Source: CAYYAQ01 sp964469555
Lineage (GTDB): Bacteria > Planctomycetota > UBA1135 > UBA2386
DNA: 22,735 bases
NCBI GenBank assembly: GCA_964469555.1
Contig: CAYYAQ010000085.1
Coordinates: 1-22,735, forward strand
Direction of reading: 5' to 3'
The notes below the pieces were generated by a model that was given only the letters and a program-made list of their open reading frames with translations, was not told the origin of the DNA and searched no databases. Made by a program: the position numbers and the translations under genes. This document shows, one piece after another, positions 8,835 through 15,201 of this stretch; positions within the stretch are counted from its first letter, which is position 1, and each line of letters opens with the position of its first letter.

Positions 8835-9047
8835 CGTGGGCGAGAAACGGGAGAGACTACTACTCTACTCATGTCGTCCGGTAGGCAACTGCAGCTGACG
8901 CGGATTTATCCCCGCTCCGACTGTTGCAGCTTCATACACGGTCGTGCCCCTTCCCGTCCCGAGGCAGGACTCGAAGAGGTCCCGGCGTGGTAATGGAATC
9001 CACCCAATCCCGCCGATAGCATCCGAAAGACACCACATCTTCGAAAC
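8835..9047. promoter_or_regulatory. Divergent control region of the two sugar-modification arms
   Basis: These 213 non-coding bases separate the outward-facing GNAT and carrier-protein genes, so promoters for both arms should lie here. A direct repeat TGCAGCT occurs at 8890-8896 and 8925-8931, start points 35 bases apart, which could be an operator but is short. No convincing -35/-10 pair was recognised. Confidence 0.45.
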
Positions 9048-9296
9048 GTGCAAGCCGACCATCAAGAAAAGCTCAGCCAACTGCTCTCCGAGTCCTTCGG
9101 TGCGACCCTGTCGAAACTTCAGGATTCCCAGGTGCTCATGGAAATGGAGGGGTGGGATTCCCTGTCCCACATGCAGTTCATCACGACCCTCGAGGGTGAG
9201 TTCGGGTTCGAGCTGACCGGGGACGAGATCGCGAATATGCGGAGCCTCGGAGACGTCAAGAAGATCATCGAGGCGAGGTCTCAGCCCACGTCATGA
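9048..9296 (+). CDS. Acyl carrier protein
   Basis: This 82-residue product is a stand-alone carrier protein. The motif GWDSLSHMQF places the phosphopantetheine-bearing serine at residue 38, followed by the usual second and third helices (ITTLEGEFGFELTGDEIANM). Length and acidity are normal for the family. The start is a GTG with a weak upstream purine stretch. Its stop overlaps the start of the dehydrogenase gene by 4 bases (ATGA). The lack of ketosynthase or other fatty-acid genes, and the adenylating ligase two genes downstream, suggest that it carries an amino or hydroxy acid for sugar acylation rather than a growing fatty acid (inference). It would need a phosphopantetheinyl transferase encoded elsewhere. 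Confidence 0.93.
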   Translation: MQADHQEKLSQLLSESFGATLSKLQDSQVLMEMEGWDSLSHMQFITTLEGEFGFELTGDEIANMRSLGDVKKIIEARSQPTS

Positions 9297-10042
9297 TCCT
9301 CAGCGAGCAAGTCGGACTGATCACGGGCGGCGCGAGCGGCATCGGGAAGCACCTCGTCGAGAGCCTCTCAGGGAGCCTGCGCGCGCTCCACGTGATCGAC
9401 AAGAACGTCGGCGCGCTCGATGAGATCGCAGCGGCAAACCCCGCGCTTCACACACACGTGTGTGACCTCACGGACTTCGAAGCCGTGCAGAACACGGTGC
9501 GGTCGGCGTTCGAGTCGGATGCGCCGCCGACAGTCCTGATCAACAACGCCGGGATGATACACAGCGAGCCGTTGATCAACCTGATGTCTCGGGATGACCG
9601 CAAGCACAGCCTGGACAATTGGCACCGCACCATCGACGTAAACCTCAACACAGTGTTCTATATGACGCTCTGTTTTGCGGACGCGATGCTGCAGCGTCGT
9701 TTGAAGGGAGTCGTGATCAGCATCAGTTCGATCACGGCGTGCGGGAACGCCGGACAATCCGCCTACGCGGCAGCCAAGGCTGGCGTCAACGCGATGACCG
9801 TGACGTGGGCGAAGGAGCTCGGCGTCATGGGGATCCGCGCCGCCGCCATCGCACCTGGATTCATGAATACGCCCTCGACCAGCTCAGCTCTGAGCGATGG
9901 ACACATCAAGTACATCAAGAAGAACACGCCCCTGAATCGCTTGGGCGACGTTGAAGACGTCGCGGGTGCGGTGCGGTTCATCATCGAGAACGACTTCTTC
10001 AACGGACGCGTCATCGAGCTCGATGGCGGTATCAGGATCTAG
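9293..10042 (+). CDS. Short-chain dehydrogenase/reductase, FabG-like
   Basis: The 249-residue product has the classical SDR layout. TGGASGIG at 11-18 binds the NAD(P) phosphates, NNAG is at 84-87, and the catalytic set is Ser145, Tyr158 and Lys162 (SAYAAAK). The C-terminus ends in the usual GRVIELDGG. ALHVIDKN at the end of strand 2 has an acidic residue (Asp36), which usually favours NAD(H). It overlaps the carrier-protein gene by 4 bases and is followed 12 bases later by the ligase. That position suggests it oxidises or reduces a carrier-bound acyl group, but action on a free sugar or small acid is also possible. It is cytosolic. Confidence 0.9.
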   Translation: MILSEQVGLITGGASGIGKHLVESLSGSLRALHVIDKNVGALDEIAAANPALHTHVCDLTDFEAVQNTVRSAFESDAPPTVLINNAGMIHSEPLINLMSRDDRKHSLDNWHRTIDVNLNTVFYMTLCFADAMLQRRLKGVVISISSITACGNAGQSAYAAAKAGVNAMTVTWAKELGVMGIRAAAIAPGFMNTPSTSSALSDGHIKYIKKNTPLNRLGDVEDVAGAVRFIIENDFFNGRVIELDGGIRI

Positions 10043-10054
10043 CCCGCTTCTCTC

Positions 10055-11608
10055 ATGATGTCCGAAGGCTACGTCTACAATCTCGGCTCAAAGTACTACG
10101 GTATCGCCCGCGAGCACGGGAGTCTCGCGGCGCTGCGGTTCCCGGATACTTCCGAAGTCACGCACGACGAACTCAACCGACGCTCGAATCGCGTCGCACG
10201 CGTTTTCCTGGAGTCGGGCCTCGTTCGCGGTGACGTCGTCTGCATCCTGAATCGCAAGTCCGTCGACGCGTACGCCTGTATGCTCGCGTGCTTGAAGGTC
10301 GGCGTGACCTACAGCAACCTCGACACGACGAGTCCAGCCAAGCGCATCGAGAAGATGATCCGGACGTGCGCGCCGGCGCTCATCCTGTTCGACGGCACAC
10401 AAGCCGACGCGCCGGACTACCTCGAGGATCACGGCGCCATCCGGCAGATACCGCTCGCGGGCAACGCGTTTCGGAACGCCGCAGACCTCGCCTCCGACGA
10501 GAACCTGGACATCACGGCTGAAGTTCTCGCGACCGATCCCGCGTACATCATGTTCACGTCGGGCTCCACCGGGGTGCCCAAGGGCGTGGGGATGACCCAC
10601 GGCAACGTCATGAACTTCGTCGCCTGGGGTCGTGACGCGCTGGACGTCACGACGGACGACACCCTGACCAACGTCAACCCGGTCTACTTCGACAACTCCG
10701 TCTTCGACTTCTACGTCTCGCTGTTCAACGGAGCCACGATGTGCCCGGTCGACGCGGACACTGCGAAGCGACCGAAGGATCTCGTCAAGGCTGTCACCGA
10801 TGGTCGTTGCACGATCTGGTTCTCCGTGCCGTCGATGCTCGTGTACCTGCTGACGACGCGGGCGTTGGGGCCGGACGACATGTCGACGTTCCGGGCGTTC
10901 GTGTTCGGTGGTGAGGGCTTCCCGAAGCCGAAGCTCAAGGAACTGTACGACCTCTACGGTTCTCGAGTCCAGCTGGTCAACGTCTACGGGCCGACCGAGT
11001 GCACATGCATCTGCTCGTCGTACGTCATCAGCAACGTCGATTTCGAGGACATGGGTGATCTCGCCCCGCTCGGCAACATCGCCCCCAACTTCGGCTACGA
11101 GATCGATCCGGTCGACGCCGAGGATCAGGACTTCGGAGAGCTGTTGTTGTTCGGGCCGAACGTGGGCCTCGGCTACTACCGGGACCCGGAGCGGACGACG
11201 AAGTCGTTCATCCAGAACCCATTCAACGATCGCTTCCGTCAGCTAACCTACCGCACCGGCGACCTCGTGCGCCGCGCGCCCAACGGTAACCTGCACTTCA
11301 GGGGTCGTATCGACAACCAGATCAAGCACATGGGCTACCGCATCGAACTCGAGGAGATCGAAGCGGCGTTCGCCACGCTCGAGTACGCGGACGAAGTCGC
11401 CGTCGTCTACAAGAAGGACGCGCAGGGCATGGGCAAGATCCTCGCCTACGTCGCGACGACCTCCGACGTCGACGGCAAGGCGATCCTCGCCGACGTCAAG
11501 CGAATCCTTCCCCCCTACATGGTTCCGAAGGTCGTGCAGACGATGCCTTCGCTACCCAAAAATCGGAACGGCAAGATTGATCGCAAGCAGTTGCAGGAGC
11601 AGTCATGA
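10055..11608 (+). CDS. DltA-like amino-acid adenylating ligase (carrier-protein loading)
   Basis: The 517-residue product is a complete stand-alone adenylation enzyme. Core motifs are FTSGSTGVPKG (167-177), VYGPTEC (310-316), YRTGDL (399-404), GRIDNQIKHMGYRIE (417-431) and NGKIDRK with the catalytic lysine at 507. The region FDNSVFDFY (212-220) resembles the FDxSVxDxY stretch of D-alanine-carrier ligase DltA, the place where an aspartate binds the substrate amino group. This points to an amino acid, possibly alanine or another small one, as substrate. It should form the acyl-adenylate with ATP and load it on the ACP encoded just upstream. No DltB or DltD partner is present, so teichoic-acid alanylation is not the role. 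ATG codons at 10055 and 10058 are both possible starts. The last 4 bases overlap the next gene. Confidence 0.9.
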   Translation: MMSEGYVYNLGSKYYGIAREHGSLAALRFPDTSEVTHDELNRRSNRVARVFLESGLVRGDVVCILNRKSVDAYACMLACLKVGVTYSNLDTTSPAKRIEKMIRTCAPALILFDGTQADAPDYLEDHGAIRQIPLAGNAFRNAADLASDENLDITAEVLATDPAYIMFTSGSTGVPKGVGMTHGNVMNFVAWGRDALDVTTDDTLTNVNPVYFDNSVFDFYVSLFNGATMCPVDADTAKRPKDLVKAVTDGRCTIWFSVPSMLVYLLTTRALGPDDMSTFRAFVFGGEGFPKPKLKELYDLYGSRVQLVNVYGPTECTCICSSYVISNVDFEDMGDLAPLGNIAPNFGYEIDPVDAEDQDFGELLLFGPNVGLGYYRDPERTTKSFIQNPFNDRFRQLTYRTGDLVRRAPNGNLHFRGRIDNQIKHMGYRIELEEIEAAFATLEYADEVAVVYKKDAQGMGKILAYVATTSDVDGKAILADVKRILPPYMVPKVVQTMPSLPKNRNGKIDRKQLQEQS

Positions 11609-12282
11609 AGAAGAAGATCGTTCTCTTCGGCACCGGCAAGATCGCTGACGTGATCCACTACCAGATGACGCACGACGGCGACTTCGAAGTCGCGGCGGCC
11701 ACCGTCGACCGGGAGTACATCACGACCGACCACTTCCACGGCGTGCCCGTAGTGCCGTTTGAAGAGATCCAGGAGAAGTATCCGCCGAGCGAGTACGGCA
11801 TGTTCGTGGCGCTCGGCTACCAGAGCATGAATGACCTCCGTGCCGCCAAGGTCGCGACCGCGCGCGGGATGGGCTACGAGTTGGTGACGTTCGTCCACCC
11901 CGAGTCCGGCATGCCCGCGTGCACAGAGCTCGGCGACAACTGCTTCGTGATGAACAACGTCGCGATTCAGCCATGGGTTACGCTCGGTCACAACGTATTC
12001 GTCTTCAGCGGCGCGATGATCGGCCACCACTCTTCGGTCGGCGACAACTGCTGGGTGACCTCGACCGCGAACATCTCCGGTGTCGTGACCGCGGGTCAGA
12101 ATTGCTTCTTCGCGACCAGTTCCACGGTCGCCCACGAGGTCACGCTAGGCGACCGGTGCTTCCTAGGTGCCAACAGCCTGGTGACGAAGGACCTGGCCGA
12201 TGGCAGCGTCGTGATCCAGAAGTCGACCGACGTGCAGCGCCTGAACAGCGACCAATTCCTGAAGCTGTCGCGGTTCACCTAG
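11605..12282 (+). CDS. PglD/NeuD-like hexapeptide-repeat acyltransferase
   Basis: The 225-residue product has two parts. The N-terminal Rossmann-like domain (KKKIVLFGTGKIADVI, residues 2-17) binds the nucleotide-sugar in PglD relatives. A left-handed beta-helix of hexapeptide repeats fills about residues 105-210 (IGHHSSVGDNCWV, TLGDRCFLGANSLVTKDL). The histidines in IGHHSSVG lie where PglD has its catalytic His. The family usually transfers acetyl from acetyl-CoA to the amino group of a UDP- or dTDP-amino sugar. The overlap of its ATGA with the ligase stop makes co-translation likely, so use of an acyl-ACP donor here is worth considering. Its stop codon lies in a CTAG shared with the stop of the convergent downstream gene. 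Confidence 0.85.
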   Translation: MKKKIVLFGTGKIADVIHYQMTHDGDFEVAAATVDREYITTDHFHGVPVVPFEEIQEKYPPSEYGMFVALGYQSMNDLRAAKVATARGMGYELVTFVHPESGMPACTELGDNCFVMNNVAIQPWVTLGHNVFVFSGAMIGHHSSVGDNCWVTSTANISGVVTAGQNCFFATSSTVAHEVTLGDRCFLGANSLVTKDLADGSVVIQKSTDVQRLNSDQFLKLSRFT

Positions 12283-13205
12283 CGCCGGAGCTCGGCGTAG
12301 CCGAAGCCCTCGGCGCCGAAACCGTTGCCGCAGTAGAACAGGAACACGCGCGTATCGGTCTGCACCAGGTAGGGGTAGGCGTTCATGTTCGAATCCCAAC
12401 CCTCGCCGGATGGCACGATCCCGGCTTCGTCGTCGCTCCGCGTCCAGTTCAACATGTCGGTGCTCGACGCGTGACCGATGCGGTAGGCGTTCTTGCCGTC
12501 ACGGAAGTCCTCGAGTCCACGGAAGCAGAACAGCAAGTGGTACTCATCGCCGAGCTTGATCACCGAGGGTCGGTGTGTGGGACGACGCGGTTCTTCGGGT
12601 GGCAGAAGTTGCCGGTTCTCACGCGTCCAGCTGACACCGTCGTCGGAGTGCGCGTACTTGATGACGTAGTACTCCTCGAAGTGTCCCTCGATCTCGGTCC
12701 ACTCGACGCCTGACGCGTACCACATGTGCCACCCGTCGTCGTCGCGCAGGATGTAGCAGCCGGTCGCCGAGTAGACCTCGTCCGGAGTGCGGTCGACGAC
12801 CGGCCCCGCAAATGCCTTCTCGAACGTCACGCCGCCGTCCTTAGAGATCGCGAGCCCGGTCCAGTTGCTGTAGGGGATGTCGACCCGCCGATCCCAGCCG
12901 GAGTAGTACATCCAGACCTCGTCGCCGTTGAAGCAGACGTACTGCGGCATGATCCCGTGCCCGTCGAACGAGCCGATCGGCCCGACCTCGAGGATCTGCT
13001 TCTCGTGGAGGTTCAGGATCTTGTCGGGTTGTTCACGGTCGACGTCCATGAACCCGGTCATGCTCAATCCCGCCTTCGGGCGCGACGAGAAGTAGACCCG
13101 CAGCTTGTCGCCCATGTCGAGGACGGTCGGGATCTGCGCGTGCGAGTTCATCCAGCCGAATTCGCCAGACGGTTTGAAGATCCGCTTCCTGTTGATCCAC
13201 TCCAT
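12279..13205 (-). CDS. Cytosolic glycosidase-like five-bladed beta-propeller protein
   Basis: From the ATG at 13205 the product has 308 residues; a GTG at 13241 is an in-frame alternative. Repeated beta-blade phrases (DKLRVYFSSRP, DEVWMYYSGW, WTGLAISKDGGVTFEKA, WHMWYASG, IKYAHSDDGVSWT, DEYHLLFCFRG) match the GH32/43/62/68/130 propeller superfamily. No signal peptide is present, unlike degradative members. Similar proteins in polysaccharide gene clusters are often next to formyltransferases, as here. The catalytic acids could not be assigned with confidence, so it may be a sugar phosphorylase, a transferase-type enzyme or a non-catalytic binder. The ATG shares one base with the stop of the small frame upstream (TGATG). 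Its stop overlaps that of the convergent acyltransferase gene. Confidence 0.72.
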   Translation of the reverse strand: MEWINRKRIFKPSGEFGWMNSHAQIPTVLDMGDKLRVYFSSRPKAGLSMTGFMDVDREQPDKILNLHEKQILEVGPIGSFDGHGIMPQYVCFNGDEVWMYYSGWDRRVDIPYSNWTGLAISKDGGVTFEKAFAGPVVDRTPDEVYSATGCYILRDDDGWHMWYASGVEWTEIEGHFEEYYVIKYAHSDDGVSWTRENRQLLPPEEPRRPTHRPSVIKLGDEYHLLFCFRGLEDFRDGKNAYRIGHASSTDMLNWTRSDDEAGIVPSGEGWDSNMNAYPYLVQTDTRVFLFYCGNGFGAEGFGYAELRR

Positions 13206-13357
13206 CACACTGATGCGTTCCTTCTTATCGCGCTGGGCCACGCGCCGCGATCTTCGTCTCCAGGAACTTCGCCATCTTCGGGTTCTTCCGAGCCGAGCGT
13301 ACTCGAGCAGCCGGAAAGGAACCCCGGACCTTTCTCGAGAAGCTCTGCGCTATTCAT
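13205..13357 (-). pseudogene. Small overlapping frame, probably a frameshifted remnant
   Basis: A 50-codon frame starts with an ATG overlapping the formyltransferase stop (ATGA at 13357-13354) and ends with a TGA overlapping the ATG of the propeller gene (TGATG). This chaining would suit a real coupled small gene. Codon use argues against it after residue 15. The better coding signal moves to another frame (RLLEYARLG) and then to a third (KNPKMAKFLETKIAARG), which by hand count has 17 of 20 codons ending in G or C against 11 of 20 in the 50-codon frame. The most likely reading is a small protein gene with two frameshifts, or a gene tail left after a deletion. It could also be a sequencing error. 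The family is not recognised. Confidence 0.4.
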
Positions 13358-14235
13358 ACCGCGGGGGGGCGCGACAGGATCTGGCCGGGCTCGACAAGCG
13401 ACAGGTCTCCTTCGATCGACGCGAGCTTGAGGAACGCCGTGCCGTGTCGGATCAACAGTGAGGTCTCGTAGCGGAAGACCACCTCGTTCTCTTCGTAGTC
13501 GTCGAGTCGGGTCATCACGTAGGGGTTCGTCACTTCCTCCGCGGCCATGACCCGAAACGTGTGTTCGCCCAAGTGGAATCGCGCGCCCTGAGATCGTGTC
13601 GACCACGCTCGAACCCGTGCCACGATCTTCGACGTCGGTTCGTCGAAGTCGATCTCGAGGTCCTCCTCGCGACGCGTGTAGTAGATCGTGTCGCCGCCGG
13701 AGGGGTTGTCCGTGGCAACCTTGAATCCACGTTCGCACGCTGCGTGGAACACCTCGGCTTCGGCCAGGAAACTCAGCTGGTAGAGCAGCCCGCACTCCAG
13801 GTCGGGAGTGTTCGGGATCACGACCCGAGCGATGATCCCGCCGGTGTCGATGCCGTCGTCCATCACGTGGCACGTCGCGCCGGCGTCCCGCTCGTGGAGG
13901 AGCGCGCCCGGCACCGGATCGGCGCCCCGGAGATCGGGGAGCGGGGACGGGTGGACGTTCACGAACTTCTTCTCGCCCGTCGAGAGTTGCGTGATGGGCA
14001 GGATGTACGGGCAGCCGTTCGCCACGAAGTAGTCGAAGTCCGTTGCCTCGATCGTCTCGATCAACTGGCCCTTCGATTCGACCACGGTGAACTCGATCCC
14101 CTTCTGCTCGAGCACGTGCTGCAGGTAGGAGTCCCTCACGGCGAGGATATGCACGAGATTCAGCTCCCGCAGGAGCATCTGCTCGAGCACGTAGAACCGG
14201 TTGCCCGCGAAGACGAACTTCTTGTTACGCATCAC
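13354..14235 (-). CDS. Formyltransferase, probable amino-sugar N-formyltransferase
   Basis: The 293-residue product is related to methionyl-tRNA formyltransferase and the formyl-transfer domain of ArnA. The catalytic triad is visible: Asn93 and His95 in FVNVHPSPLPDLRG, and Asp130 in GIDTGG. A C-terminal domain (about 180-285, IVARVRAWSTRSQGARF) fits the FMT C-terminal fold. The donor would be N10-formyl-tetrahydrofolate. The sequence lacks tRNA-enzyme neighbours (def, rsmB, priA), and the sugar aminotransferase lies in the same locus. An amino sugar such as a dTDP-4-amino-4,6-dideoxyhexose is therefore the likely acceptor (inference). The start is GTG at 14235, with an ATG directly after it, preceded by a good ribosome binding site. 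It is divergent from the haem/PDZ gene. Confidence 0.86.
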   Translation of the reverse strand: MMRNKKFVFAGNRFYVLEQMLLRELNLVHILAVRDSYLQHVLEQKGIEFTVVESKGQLIETIEATDFDYFVANGCPYILPITQLSTGEKKFVNVHPSPLPDLRGADPVPGALLHERDAGATCHVMDDGIDTGGIIARVVIPNTPDLECGLLYQLSFLAEAEVFHAACERGFKVATDNPSGGDTIYYTRREEDLEIDFDEPTSKIVARVRAWSTRSQGARFHLGEHTFRVMAAEEVTNPYVMTRLDDYEENEVVFRYETSLLIRHGTAFLKLASIEGDLSLVEPGQILSRPPAV

Positions 14236-14244
14236 CGCTGCTGA

Positions 14245-14251
14245 CCCCTCC
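14245..14251 (-). promoter_or_regulatory. Ribosome binding site of the formyltransferase
   Basis: GGAGGGG on the minus strand lies 9 bases before GTG 14235 and 12 bases before the ATG that follows, which favours the GTG start. Confidence 0.5.
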
Positions 14252-14335
14252 AGGGCCGGTCAAGACCCGGTCCAGCCTACGGTTGACAAAAGAATGGGAC
14301 AAGACAACCGCGATGGATTCCCGCAATCGTGGGCC

Positions 14336-15184
14336 ATGAAACTCTCATCCCTCGGGTGCAGCCACGGTCTCGTTGCGGTGGCTCTCCTGACCTTCCTCGT
14401 CTCGGGTCTGGCTGCGCAGAGCGGTGGACGCGGTCGGAGCGAGTGCTTCCACTGCCACCGCATCGCAGAAGAAGAGGTCGGGTTCTACTTCAACAACCGC
14501 AAGCCCGTGCCGGACGAACTGCTCTGGTCGTTCCCGATGCCGGACAAGATCGGCTTCGTTCTCGACCCGGGCGAGTGCGCGACGATCCAGTCGGTGGTTT
14601 CGGGCAGCGACGCCGCGAAGGCCGGAATGAAGAAGGGTGACAACATCCTCGTGCTGAACGGGCACCACATCGTGTCCATCGCCGATGTGCAGTGGGCGCT
14701 CGACCAGGCGCCCGACGACGGCAAGCTCCCGGTTCGCATCAAGCGCGACGGCAAGGAACAGGACGTCACGCTGGAATTGCCGAAGGGCTGGCGTCGCCGC
14801 GATCAGTTCGCGTGGCGTTACTCGTTCAACGGGCTGAAGGGCAAGGTGATCGGTTTGGACGAGCTATCCGAATTGACCGATGCGGAGCGCAAGACCGAGG
14901 GCATCCAGGCGAACGAGTCTTCTGTGCGCATCGGCCGCGTGCTTCGCGCCCGCCGTGGCTCCGGATTCAACGCGAAGGCGCGGGCGAGCGGCCTACGCTC
15001 GAAGGACATCATCCTCCAGATCGATGGTCGCGGCAGGAACACGGAGAGCGAGATTCTCGCGTACGTGCTCCAGGAGAAGCACCCTGGCGATGAGGTGAAG
15101 TTGACAGTGCTGCGGAACGCGAAGCGGTTGGACTTCACGTTCGCCGTCCAGCGCATCCTGAAGAGGCGTGGGCACGATCACTAG
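14336..15184 (+). CDS. Exported haem-c protein with tandem PDZ domains
   Basis: The ATG at 14336 gives 282 residues and puts a signal peptide (MKLSSLGCSHGLVAVALLTF, then LVSGLAAQS) at the front; upstream in-frame starts at 14201 and 14294 would bury it. Just after cleavage comes one CxxCH haem site, C37-F-H-C40-H41. A PDZ domain follows at about 70-150 (SVVSGSDAAKAGMKKGDNILVLNGHHI) and a second at about 195-272 (RRGSGFNAKARASGLRSKDIILQIDG). PDZ domains bind exposed C-termini. No protease domain is present. The protein would be a periplasmic or surface electron-transfer or redox-sensing adaptor; its partner is unknown. It is transcribed alone and ends in a hairpin shared with the convergent dioxygenase gene. 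Confidence 0.83.
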   Translation: MKLSSLGCSHGLVAVALLTFLVSGLAAQSGGRGRSECFHCHRIAEEEVGFYFNNRKPVPDELLWSFPMPDKIGFVLDPGECATIQSVVSGSDAAKAGMKKGDNILVLNGHHIVSIADVQWALDQAPDDGKLPVRIKRDGKEQDVTLELPKGWRRRDQFAWRYSFNGLKGKVIGLDELSELTDAERKTEGIQANESSVRIGRVLRARRGSGFNAKARASGLRSKDIILQIDGRGRNTESEILAYVLQEKHPGDEVKLTVLRNAKRLDFTFAVQRILKRRGHDH

Positions 15185-15201
15185 CTGGACGCTAGCTGAT
15201 C
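15176..15201. terminator. Bidirectional hairpin spanning two convergent stop codons
   Basis: GATCACTAGC at 15176-15185 pairs with GCTAG-C-TGATC at 15191-15201, one bulged C, around the loop TGGAC. Both convergent stop codons (TAG at 15182-15184; CTA at 15192-15194) are inside the stem. No T-run is seen, so the strength as a terminator is uncertain. Confidence 0.45.

Noticed and set aside
14283..14288. TTGACA, a perfect -35 sequence, upstream of the haem/PDZ gene
   Set aside because: No AT-rich -10 element lies 16-18 bases downstream; the DNA there is ACCGCG-like. A single hexamer is too little for a promoter call.
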